This document shows positions 1 through 5,162 of a DNA stretch of 5,162 nt, in pieces. The stretch lies in the NCBI GenBank assembly GCA_003220195.1, contig QHRT01000071.1, positions 1 to 5,162 on the forward strand, written 5' to 3'. Position 1 is the first letter of the stretch. Each line of letters opens with the position of its first letter. The position numbers were made by a program, and so were the translations under genes. The notes beneath the pieces were generated by a model. That model saw only the letters and a list, made by a program, of their open reading frames with translations. It ran no database searches and was not told the origin of the DNA. The stretch is from Candidatus Rokuibacteriota bacterium. GTDB lineage: Bacteria; Methylomirabilota; Methylomirabilia; Rokubacteriales; CSP1-6.

Positions 1-17
1 ACCCAAAGGAGCCCGCC

Positions 18-431
18 ATGTCGCGAACGCTCATCTCCGGCGACAACCACATCGACCTCACGTACTGCCCCCAGGAGCTCTGGTCGGCACAGGCCCCTTT
101 GAAGTGGAGGCTCCTGGCGCCGCGCGTGGAGCCGATGGACGACGGTCTCCACTGGTTCGTCGAGGCGCAGGACAAGGGCATGTGGAACGGCGTCGGGCCC
201 GGATTCCTGCCGTACACGAAGGGGATGTTCGGCCACATCGACGAGATGAAGGACGCCGGCTTTGAGTGGGACTACCGGCCGGGAGCCACGCCGCGACCGA
301 CGACTCCGGAGCTCCGGCTGGCGGATCTCGACCGCGACGGGCTCCGTCGCCGGCTGGGCCAACGACGCCCAGCGCCCGGCGCGCGCGGACGGACAGCAGC
401 GCTTCCAGCAGTGGCTCGGACTCACCGATGA
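18..431 (+). pseudogene. Amidohydrolase (ACMSD-like, amidohydrolase_2), N-terminal fragment
   Basis: This is the 5' part of a metal-dependent TIM-barrel hydrolase of the amidohydrolase_2 (ACMSD-like) family. The ATG at 18 follows a good ribosome site (AAAGGAG at 5-11, 6 nt spacing). Residues 1-107 look native: the opening has a GDNHIDL strand where the family carries its first metal-binding motif, and it runs to LADLDRDG, the usual lead-in to the second barrel strand. From 335 on, the DNA is an inverted copy of part of the neighbouring Spy-like gene. The frame read here becomes an arginine-rich nonsense tail and stops at 429-431. The fragment lacks most of the barrel and its catalytic aspartate, so it should not be active alone. 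The family call rests on both fragments together. If the break is an assembly error, the real gene runs intact from 18 to 1152 with a different middle. Confidence 0.72.
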
Positions 432-1152
432 CCAGGCCGCGCAGCTGAAGGAGCTCCGTGCGAAGAACGCCGACGCGTGGAGACAGGTCGGCACCGCGCT
501 CAGGCAGGCGCAGCAGGATCTCCGTCAGGCCGCGATGGGCCTGCGCGGCGGGGACCTCGCGTTCAAGCGTATGAGCCCGCCCCTCTACCATCACGGCTGG
601 TATCCCTTGTGGGAAGCGGCGGCGGAGTGTCACTTCCCGATCTCGTTCCACTCGACGGGGTTCAAGGGGCTGCGCGCGCCGGACACGCCGGAGATGGAGA
701 AGGCGTTCATGACCCAGTGGCGACTCGTCCGGTCCGCGCTCTTTCAGCTCGACACGATGGAGGTACTCGTGTCGCTCTTGGCGTCGGGCGCCTGCGAGAA
801 GTATCCGGACCTGAATTTCGTGCTGGGCGAATCAGGCGTGACGTGGCTGCCGTACGTCTTCGACCGCCTCGACACCGAGTACAACGACCGCGCGCGCTCG
901 CTCGGGTTCTCGATGAAGCCGAGCGACTATTTCAAGCGGCAGGGCTACGTGACCTATCAGCAAGATCAGTATCTGGAGCCGATCGTCCCGCTGATCGGCG
1001 AGGACAACATCATCTGGGGCGCGGACTATCCGCACCCGGACTGCGTGTGGCCGGACTCGCGCCGCTACCTCGACAAGAATCTGGCCGGGTTCCCGGAGCG
1101 GGTCCGTCGGAAGATCACCTGCGAGAACGTCACCCGCCTCTATCGGCTGTAG
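262..1152 (+). pseudogene. Amidohydrolase C-terminal fragment, fused in frame to a Spy-like segment
   Basis: This open frame begins at a TTG at 262 and ends with TAG at 1150-1152. Only the part from 535 on (205 residues, starting MGLRGGDLAF) is amidohydrolase. It carries an ISFHSTG segment with a likely active-site histidine, ESGVTWLPYVFDRLD, and GADYPHPDCVWPD, which holds the conserved late-strand aspartate expected for the catalytic base. Codons from 335 to 534 instead encode about 66 residues identical to the Spy-like protein, in that protein's own frame. Upstream of 335 this frame is out of phase with the native N-terminus. Neither 262 nor 535 has a convincing ribosome site, so separate translation is doubtful. 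Judged from general knowledge of the family, about 70 native residues between LDRDG and MGLRGG appear to be missing. The likely reading is the 3' half of one broken gene that starts at 18. Confidence 0.72.
335..534 (+). repeat. 200-bp perfect inverted repeat, arm A (inserted copy)
   Basis: Every base from 335 to 534 matches the reverse complement of 1412-1611 (position x pairs with 1946 - x). I compared the arms line by line and found no mismatch. Identity stops at 334 (g where the partner gives a) and at 535 (a where the partner gives c). The arm lies inside the amidohydrolase and replaces its central coding region, so this is the acquired copy and the arm inside the intact Spy-like gene is the source. 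No terminal inverted repeats, target duplication or transposase accompany it. It may be a real strand-switch replacement or an assembly or amplification chimera. Confidence 0.95.
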
Positions 1153-1160
1153 GGGAAGAC

Positions 1161-1189
1161 ACACCGGGGAGCGCGATGCTCCCCGGTGT
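1161..1189. terminator. Bidirectional hairpin between convergent genes
   Basis: A perfect 12-bp GC-rich stem (1161-1172 with 1178-1189) encloses a 5-nt loop, GCGAT. It begins 8 bases after the amidohydrolase stop and lies 21 bases beyond the stop of the convergent Spy-like gene, the normal place for a shared terminator. Neither strand has a clear T-tract after the stem, so it may not be a classic intrinsic terminator. It could instead stabilise the 3' ends or act with Rho. Confidence 0.7.
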
Positions 1190-1210
1190 CACCGATCAGA
1201 TCAGCTCGTT

Positions 1211-1657
1211 CTAGGACGAAGGGGTCTGCGCCGGGCCGCGACGGTGAAACCGCGGACCCATCGGCGCCTGGGCCAGCTTCTGCTTCTGCTCTGGCGTCAG
1301 GACCGTCGCCATGTCTTGCAAACCCTTCACGCGAAGGTCGAGCATCTGCGCCTGGTACTTTGTGACGTCCGCTTCCTTCGCCTGGATGGTGGCCGGGTCC
1401 GCTCCGTTCAGCGCGGCCTGACGGAGATCCTGCTGCGCCTGCCTGAGCGCGGTGCCGACCTGTCTCCACGCGTCGGCGTTCTTCGCACGGAGCTCCTTCA
1501 GCTGCGCGGCCTGGTCATCGGTGAGTCCGAGCCACTGCTGGAAGCGCTGCTGTCCGTCCGCGCGCGCCGGGCGCTGGGCGTCGTTGGCCCAGCCGGCGAC
1601 GGAGCCCGTCGTCAGCAAACCCAGAGCGAGCGGCACGATGAGGATGAAGCGTCTCAT
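1211..1657 (-). CDS. Spy/CpxP-like periplasmic protein (LTxxQ family)
   Basis: This encodes a 148-residue exported protein resembling the Spy/CpxP family of periplasmic chaperones and metal/envelope-stress sensors. Residues 1-25 form a signal peptide: MRR, a hydrophobic core (FILIVPLALGLL), then a likely cleavage after GWA. The mature part is helical and rich in Q, A, K and R. It carries two copies of the family signature, LTDDQ (45-49) and LTPEQ (120-124). The C-terminus is a short RFHRRGP-type basic tail. The ATG start is supported by an excellent ribosome site (AGGGAGG, about 4 nt upstream). By analogy it would bind unfolded envelope proteins or modulate a stress sensor; no partner kinase or sigma factor is nearby. 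It lies 78 bp downstream of the ThDP enzyme on the same strand, with no obvious terminator between them, so co-transcription is possible. Codons 16-82 are duplicated exactly, in inverted orientation, at 335-534. Confidence 0.82.
   Translation of the reverse strand: MRRFILIVPLALGLLTTGSVAGWANDAQRPARADGQQRFQQWLGLTDDQAAQLKELRAKNADAWRQVGTALRQAQQDLRQAALNGADPATIQAKEADVTKYQAQMLDLRVKGLQDMATVLTPEQKQKLAQAPMGPRFHRRGPAQTPSS
1412..1611 (-). repeat. 200-bp perfect inverted repeat, arm B (source copy)
   Basis: This is the partner of 335-534, in opposite orientation, with an 877-bp spacer (535-1411). It covers codons 16 to 82 of the Spy-like gene, from the end of the signal peptide through the first LTxxQ helix region. 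The open frame is complete and coherent on both sides of the arm, which identifies this as the original location. Confidence 0.95.
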
Positions 1658-1735
1658 GGTCCCTCCCTAACGGGTGATTTGCTGGTTGGACGGGCTCCCA
1701 TCGCCGGCTATTCATGTGTCGTGCCGCGGGCGCGC

Positions 1736-3379
1736 TCACGTCGTCGGCAGGATCGAGAAGTCGATCGCCTTCTCGGTGATGAATTCGAGCAAGGTCGGCG
1801 TGCCCTCTCGCGTCTTCGCGATGCCGCGCTTGATCGCCGGGACGATCTCGTCCGGCTCGGTCACGCGCTCGCCCCAGCCGCCGAGCGCCTTCGCGAAGTC
1901 GGCATAGTTCCCGCTGATGTCGGTGGACCGGTACTTCTCCGTCGCGACCGCCATGACCTTCAGCTCGATCGCCATCGAGAAGTTGTTCGAGAGCACCGAC
2001 AGGATCGGGATGCGCTCCCGCACGGCGGTTTCGAAATCCATGCCGGTGAACCCGATCGCGGCGTCGCCCCAGAAGTTGATGCAGAGCTTGTCGGGGTGGG
2101 CGAGCTTGGCGCCCATCGCGAGCCCGAGGCCGTAGCCGAGCTGCGTGGTCTTGCCCCAGCCGATGTAGGTCAGCGGCTCGACCGGCTCCCAGAACGGCGA
2201 GATCTGATCGCGCGGGCTGCCCGCGTCGTGAGTGATGATCGTGTTCGCGACGTCGACCGTGTGCATCAGGTCCCAGAGCACACGGTACGGTGAGAGCGGC
2301 GTCGACTTCGCGGTGAGCCGCGGCATCCACTGCGCGAGCCACTCGCTCTTGAGCCGCGCGATCTCCTGCGTCACCGCGGCGGCGCGTCCGCGCGGCTTGC
2401 CGCGCAAGCGATCTTTCACTTCGGCGATCAGCGCCTCGAGGGTGAGCCCGGCGTCGCCGGCGACCGCCCAGTCGGCGGGGAGGTCCTTGTTGATGTCCGT
2501 CGGATCGAGCGTGGCGTGCGCGATCTTCTTGCCCTTCGGCATCGCGACACCATAGTTCGTCGACGCGAAGCTGCAGCCGATGCCGAAGATGAGATCCGCG
2601 GACATCAAAAAGTGGTGTAGTTGCTTCGAGATGGATCGCCCGCCCGAGCCGAGCGACAGCGGATGTGTTTCGGGGAACGCGCTCTTGCCCTGGAGGCTCG
2701 TCGTCACCGGCGCCTCGAGCAGCTCGGCCAGCTCGCGCAGTTGCTTCCACGCCTTCGCGTAGTGCACGCCCTGGCCGGCATAGATTACCGGTCGCTCCGC
2801 AGCCACGAGTGCCGCGGCCATCTCCGTCACGGCGCGGGGATCCGGGGCCATGCGCAGCTTCGGGGCCGGCGTGTACGTCCAGCCGTCCGGCACGTCGGCG
2901 GCGAGAATGTCCGTCGGAAACTCGACCAGTACCGGGCGCGGCCGGCCGTTCTTCACCTGCGTGAACGCCCGTCGCATCGCATCGGGCACCGCGTCGGGCA
3001 GGATGACCTGCTCGGCCCACTTCGTCACGTGGTGATAGTTGATGAACGAGCTGAAGTTCGGCGTGATGTTGAGCAGCCGGCGCGGATAGCCGCCCGGCAG
3101 CACCACGATCGGCACGGAATCGCCGAATGCTTGCGCGACGCCGCCGAACGAGTTCTCGGCCCCCGGGCCGTGCTGCATCGCGAACACCCCGATGCGATCG
3201 CCCGACGAGAGCCGGCTCACCGCGTCGGTCATGTGGAGCCCGACGCGCTCCTGGCGCACGATGATCGTTCGGATGTCCGCGGCGGCCGCGGCCTCGATGA
3301 TCTGGTTGACGGGATAGCCGATCAGAAACTCCACGCCCTCGCGCTTCAGAATCTCCGCGACGACTGCGGCTCCTTTCAC
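1736..3379 (-). CDS. Thiamine diphosphate-dependent enzyme, acetolactate synthase-like
   Basis: This is a complete 547-residue ThDP enzyme with the three-domain layout of acetolactate synthase, benzoylformate decarboxylase and oxalyl-CoA decarboxylase. The N-terminal pyrimidine-binding domain has the expected catalytic glutamate (RQERVG, E44) and a GPGAENSFGGVAQAF segment. The central domain includes RPVIYAGQGVHYAKAW. The C-terminal diphosphate-binding domain carries the Mg/ThDP motif from GDAAIGFTG (G438-D439) to NN (465-466), preceded by GLGLAMGAKLA. The product fits the broad class often annotated 'thiamine pyrophosphate-requiring protein'. The substrate, probably a 2-oxo acid or an acyl-CoA, cannot be read from sequence, and no acetolactate synthase small subunit follows. 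A GTG start at 3379 is chosen because AGGAGG lies 7 nt upstream. An in-frame ATG at 3424 would add 15 residues (MTYYPLD...) but lacks a comparable site. The gene is divergent from the LLM gene (103-bp gap) and precedes the Spy-like gene. Confidence 0.9.
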   Translation of the reverse strand: MKGAAVVAEILKREGVEFLIGYPVNQIIEAAAAADIRTIIVRQERVGLHMTDAVSRLSSGDRIGVFAMQHGPGAENSFGGVAQAFGDSVPIVVLPGGYPRRLLNITPNFSSFINYHHVTKWAEQVILPDAVPDAMRRAFTQVKNGRPRPVLVEFPTDILAADVPDGWTYTPAPKLRMAPDPRAVTEMAAALVAAERPVIYAGQGVHYAKAWKQLRELAELLEAPVTTSLQGKSAFPETHPLSLGSGGRSISKQLHHFLMSADLIFGIGCSFASTNYGVAMPKGKKIAHATLDPTDINKDLPADWAVAGDAGLTLEALIAEVKDRLRGKPRGRAAAVTQEIARLKSEWLAQWMPRLTAKSTPLSPYRVLWDLMHTVDVANTIITHDAGSPRDQISPFWEPVEPLTYIGWGKTTQLGYGLGLAMGAKLAHPDKLCINFWGDAAIGFTGMDFETAVRERIPILSVLSNNFSMAIELKVMAVATEKYRSTDISGNYADFAKALGGWGERVTEPDEIVPAIKRGIAKTREGTPTLLEFITEKAIDFSILPTT

Positions 3380-3386
3380 GGGTTGT

Positions 3387-3392
3387 CCTCCT
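3387..3392 (-). promoter_or_regulatory. Ribosome binding site that fixes the GTG start of the ThDP enzyme
   Basis: On the minus strand this reads AGGAGG, a perfect anti-SD match, 7 nt before the GTG at 3379. Family alignment also begins here (MKGAAVVAEILKREG), whereas the upstream in-frame residues from the ATG at 3424 look like translated leader. This makes the GTG the better start. Confidence 0.75.
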
Positions 3393-3482
3393 CTCGTGTG
3401 AGTGTCCAGGGGATAGTACGTCATCTTGTCCGGGCTCGCTTCGTGATACCGTGCGCGAAAACGGAGCGCGGAGGAGACCGCG

Positions 3483-4259
3483 ATGGGACAGGGATTCGCA
3501 CTGTTCGCCGGAGCCAGTCCGGACATCATTCGCGCGTCGGCGCGTGAAGCCGAGAGCCTCGGGTACAGCTCGTTCTGGGTGAACCATCCCGGTGCGACCG
3601 ACGGGCTCGCCGCGCTGGCGCTCGCCGCGAAGGAAACGCGACGCATCGAGCTCGGGATCGGCGTGATCCCGCTCCACACGCGGGGCCCGGCGAGCATCGT
3701 CGAGGGCGTCCGCACCCAGGCGTTGCCGCTCGATCGTCTGCTGCTCGGCGTGGGCAGTCCGAATCCCGGCTCGCTCCAGCGCGTGCGCGATGGTGTCGCC
3801 GAGATTCGCTCGACGCTTCAGACGAGCATCGTGGTCGCGGCGCTGGGCCCGAAGATGTGCCGGCTCGCGGGAGAGATCGCCGACGGCGTCCTCTTCAACT
3901 GGTTGACGCCGGAATACGCGCGCCAGTCCGGCGAGTGGGTGCGCGCCGGCGCTGCTGCGGCAGGCCGCCGGCCTCCGAGGCTCTGCGCGTACGTCCGCCT
4001 CGCCGTCGGAACGTCTGGAATCGAGCGGCTGCAAGACGAAGGAGGACGCTATGCGGGAGTTCCGGCGTACGCGGCGCACTTCGAGCGCATGGGCGTGAAG
4101 CCGGTCGACACGGCGATCGCCGCACAGACGGCGGACGCCGTACCGCGCGCGCTCGAGAAGTGGCGGGGCGTCGTCGACGAGGTCGTGCTCCGCGCGATCA
4201 CCGGAGCGGAAACGGTCGACGAGTATCTCGCACTCGTCCGGGCTGCGAAGCCCGCATAG
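3483..4259 (+). CDS. LLM-class (luciferase-like) flavin/F420-dependent oxidoreductase, short form
   Basis: This encodes 258 residues of the bacterial-luciferase-like TIM-barrel superfamily, which uses FMN or coenzyme F420 for redox or monooxygenase reactions. Visible family landmarks are AREAESLGYSSFWV (20-33), RIELGIGVIPLHTR (54-67), LDRLLLGVGSPNP (83-95) and AALGPKMCRLAGEIADGVLFNWLTPEY (119-145). The last is a hallmark of F420-type LLM proteins. The protein is shorter than the usual 300-340 residues. The stretch between LGVGSPNP and the AALGPKM strand is compact, lacking part of the insertion loop most members have, but the frame is clean throughout and it looks like a genuine short form. 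The ATG at 3483 has GGAGGAG at 3470-3476, 6 nt upstream. It is divergent from the ThDP gene and convergent with the universal stress gene. Substrate and cofactor choice cannot be read from sequence. Confidence 0.87.
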   Translation: MGQGFALFAGASPDIIRASAREAESLGYSSFWVNHPGATDGLAALALAAKETRRIELGIGVIPLHTRGPASIVEGVRTQALPLDRLLLGVGSPNPGSLQRVRDGVAEIRSTLQTSIVVAALGPKMCRLAGEIADGVLFNWLTPEYARQSGEWVRAGAAAAGRRPPRLCAYVRLAVGTSGIERLQDEGGRYAGVPAYAAHFERMGVKPVDTAIAAQTADAVPRALEKWRGVVDEVVLRAITGAETVDEYLALVRAAKPA

Positions 4260-4271
4260 GCGAGGCGCGGC

Positions 4272-4304
4272 GATCGGCGATGGGGCCGGGCCCCACCGCC
4301 GATC
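4272..4304. terminator. Bidirectional hairpin overlapping the universal stress gene stop
   Basis: A 15-bp stem (4272-4286 with 4290-4304) closes a 3-nt loop. The only imperfection is 4280 opposite 4296: A·C in plus-strand RNA, but a G·U wobble in minus-strand RNA, so the hairpin is fully paired in the universal stress transcript. It begins 12 nt after the LLM stop and includes two bases of the TGA (4303-4305) of the universal stress gene. No U-tract follows on either strand. Confidence 0.65.
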
Positions 4305-4731
4305 AGACGTTCAGGACGAGCGTCGGAACCGGAGCCTTTCGCACGACACGCTCGGCCACGCCACGTCCGAGCGCGCGTCGCAGACCACGATCGGACGCCG
4401 TGAGCGCGATCAGATCCGCGTCGAAGGCGTCCGACTCGTGCAGGATCTCCTCGACCGGGTCACCGAAGCGCACCACGGTCTCCACCGGAAGGCCGTGCAG
4501 CTCGGCCTCGATGCGGTGAAGATCGCCGAGCCCCTCGGTTTCGAGCCGGGCCATTTCCTGATCCGCATACGCGATGGTGCGGCCGTGCGGGCCGACGACG
4601 CGTTCCGGAAGCGGAAACACTCGCAGCAATCGAACCGTCGATCCCGACCCGCGCGCCAGACCAGCCAGGACAGGGACGATCGCGTCACTGTTCTCGCGCG
4701 TGTCGAGCGGAGCGAGAATTCGCTTGGCCAT
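4303..4731 (-). CDS. Universal stress protein, single UspA domain
   Basis: This 142-residue cytoplasmic protein is a single Usp (Rossmann-like alpha/beta) domain. It opens with the typical MAKRILAPLDTRENSDAIVP strand and helix. It continues with TVRLLRVFP (strand 2), a helix with ARLETEGLGDL, VETVVRFGDPVEEIL (81-97), ADLIALTASDRGLRRALGRG (105-124) and the final VPTLVLNV strand. The usual ATP loop, G-x2-G-x9-G-(S/T), is degenerate: S113 stands where the first glycine is expected, and the closing G-S pair aligns with R123-G124. ATP binding is therefore doubtful, and the protein may act in the UspA-type non-nucleotide mode. The ATG at 4731 has GGAGGT 5-6 nt upstream. The longer frame to 4836 has no support. 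It is convergent with the LLM gene. Family members are generally induced by starvation or stress; no operator is identified here. Confidence 0.9.
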   Translation of the reverse strand: MAKRILAPLDTRENSDAIVPVLAGLARGSGSTVRLLRVFPLPERVVGPHGRTIAYADQEMARLETEGLGDLHRIEAELHGLPVETVVRFGDPVEEILHESDAFDADLIALTASDRGLRRALGRGVAERVVRKAPVPTLVLNV

Positions 4732-4766
4732 TGGGCACCTCCATCGTTCCGACGTCGATTCGCGGC

Positions 4767-4800
4767 CGGAGGATTCGGTCTTCTCACCGGAATCCTTCCG
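4767..4800. promoter_or_regulatory. Imperfect hairpin in the leader of the universal stress gene
   Basis: Within the gap upstream of the universal stress gene, GGATTC (4771-4776) pairs with GAATCC (4790-4795), extended outward by CGGA/TCCG across a one-base bulge and inward by GG/CC across another. The loop is 8 nt. The element sits 36 bases before the universal stress start, where a 5' UTR structure or operator could lie. It is GC-rich and imperfect, so chance is a real possibility. Confidence 0.25.
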
Positions 4801-4841
4801 TGCACAGCGGGCATCAGAACGGCGTGGAGGTGTCACCGGTC

Positions 4842-4970
4842 ATGCGGGTGTTCTTTCTCGTCATCGTGGCGGCGCTGGTCATCGCGCTGGCTGGCCTCGA
4901 GGCCGTCGCCTCGCGGCTGCCGGCGATCGTGCCGGTGCCGGATACGTCCTCGTCGTGGTCAGCGCCGTGA
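4842..4970 (+). CDS. Putative 42-residue single-pass membrane or secreted microprotein
   Basis: A short frame starts at the ATG at 4842 with GGAGGTG at 4826-4832, 9 nt upstream. Residues 1-18 (MRVFFLVIVAALVIALAG) form a strong hydrophobic segment with one N-terminal arginine, consistent with a membrane anchor or uncleaved signal. A short tail follows (LEAVASRLPAIVPVPDTS region) and ends in TGA. I recognise no family. The gene lies between the universal stress gene, from which it diverges, and the enoyl-CoA hydratase end, with which it converges 17 bp away. It could be a real microprotein or a chance frame in GC-rich intergenic DNA. The ribosome site and hydrophobic start favour it modestly, and an upstream in-frame extension to 4731 has no support. 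Confidence 0.4.
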   Translation: MRVFFLVIVAALVIALAGLEAVASRLPAIVPVPDTSSSWSAP

Positions 4971-4987
4971 CGTGCGGCGCGCAGAAG

Positions 4988-5162
4988 TCATGACTGCGCG
5001 CCGGGGGACCACCGCGCGGGGCGCTTCTCGACGAACGACGCCAGTCCCTCCGCAGCCTCGTCCGATCGTCGCTTGGCCGCGTGCTGGGCGATGAGCCGCG
5101 TGAGCGCGCTCCCGGCGAGATGGCCCCACGCGCTTTCGAGCGTGACCGCCTTGGTCTGCGCG
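4988..5162 (-). CDS. Enoyl-CoA hydratase/isomerase family, C-terminal end (partial)
   Basis: The minus strand is open from the window edge (first full codon at 5161) to TGA at 4988-4990, giving 57 residues. It shows the C-terminal signature of crotonases: an amphipathic helix with a run of alanines (SALTRLIAQHAAKRRSDEA), then EGLASFVEKRPARWSPG, matching the familiar 'EG..AF.EKR.P.W' ending of enoyl-CoA hydratases. The family hydrates or isomerises acyl-CoA substrates in beta-oxidation and aromatic catabolism. The catalytic glutamates and the oxyanion-hole region lie outside the window, so the exact reaction cannot be named. It is upstream of the universal stress gene on the same strand with a 256-bp gap. 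Confidence 0.78.
   Translation of the reverse strand, partial: AQTKAVTLESAWGHLAGSALTRLIAQHAAKRRSDEAAEGLASFVEKRPARWSPGAQS

Noticed and set aside
335..534. Insertion sequence or MITE
   Set aside because: The segment is ordinary coding sequence from the neighbouring gene, with no terminal inverted repeats, target-site duplication or transposase.
335..1611. Programmed site-specific phase-variation switch
   Set aside because: No invertase gene or short recombination site is visible. The 200-bp arms are coding sequence, and one arm destroys a gene. Only general homologous inversion remains possible.
1244..2293. Plus-strand open frame across the Spy-like and ThDP genes
   Set aside because: It is an antisense shadow of two well-supported minus-strand genes, with skewed composition and no recognisable domain.
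3380..3482. Sigma70-type promoters in the divergent gap between the ThDP and LLM genes
   Set aside because: A TACTAT hexamer on the minus strand and a TTGTCC on the plus strand occur, but neither has a partner box at acceptable spacing. Promoters must exist here but cannot be placed.
3380..3715. N-terminal extension of the ThDP enzyme by up to 112 residues
   Set aside because: The extension runs antisense through the LLM gene and has no family similarity. The GTG at 3379 has an ideal ribosome site and matches the normal family start.
1515..4079. Very long minus-strand open frame (854 codons) across the ThDP and LLM genes
   Set aside because: It is an arginine-rich shadow frame in GC-rich DNA. 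It overlaps genes with recognisable domains and has no domain of its own.
4732..4836. N-terminal extension of the universal stress protein
   Set aside because: The added residues are low-complexity and charged. MAKRILAPLD is the standard family start and has GGAGGT just upstream.

Overview
This is a GC-rich, densely coding bacterial chromosomal stretch with strong Shine-Dalgarno sites and short intergenic gaps. The gene mix is an ACMSD-like amidohydrolase, an orphan ThDP (thiamine diphosphate) enzyme, a luciferase-like flavin/F420 oxidoreductase, a universal stress protein and an enoyl-CoA hydratase. It resembles environmental, often metagenome-derived, high-GC lineages such as Rokubacteria/Methylomirabilota or related soil proteobacterial groups. 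That placement is a weak inference from content and style; no marker gene is present.

Layout. (1) Positions 18-1152 (+) hold an amidohydrolase whose middle has been replaced by foreign sequence, leaving an N-terminal piece (about residues 1-107) and a C-terminal piece (205 residues from 535) in different frames. (2) Positions 1211-1657 (-) encode a small exported Spy/CpxP-like protein, convergent with the amidohydrolase across a 12-bp-stem hairpin. (3) Positions 1736-3379 (-) encode a complete 547-residue acetolactate-synthase-like ThDP enzyme with a GTG start, lying upstream of the Spy-like gene on the same strand. (4) Positions 3483-4259 (+) encode a short LLM-class oxidoreductase, divergent from the ThDP gene. 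(5) Positions 4303-4731 (-) encode a single-domain universal stress protein, convergent with the LLM gene across a second hairpin. (6) Positions 4842-4970 (+) hold a possible 42-residue membrane microprotein. (7) Positions 4988-5162 (-) are the C-terminal end of an enoyl-CoA hydratase/isomerase that runs off the window.

The standout observation is a perfect 200-bp inverted repeat. Positions 335-534 are the exact reverse complement of 1412-1611. The copy at 1412-1611 is the natural one, inside the Spy-like gene (codons 16-82). The copy at 335-534 sits where the central part of the amidohydrolase should be and breaks that gene. This is either a recent templated replacement (strand-switch or gene-conversion-like) or an assembly/amplification chimera; identity without a single mismatch fits both. 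Because the arms are inverted, recombination between them would flip 535-1411 and join the Spy-like signal peptide in frame to the amidohydrolase C-terminal half.

The ThDP enzyme, amidohydrolase, LLM oxidoreductase and enoyl-CoA hydratase would fit peripheral catabolism of organic acids or aromatic compounds. They lie on alternating strands and do not form one operon, so a shared pathway is speculation. No tRNA, rRNA, CRISPR array, transposase or phage gene was seen, and no stretch over 300 bases is without a gene.
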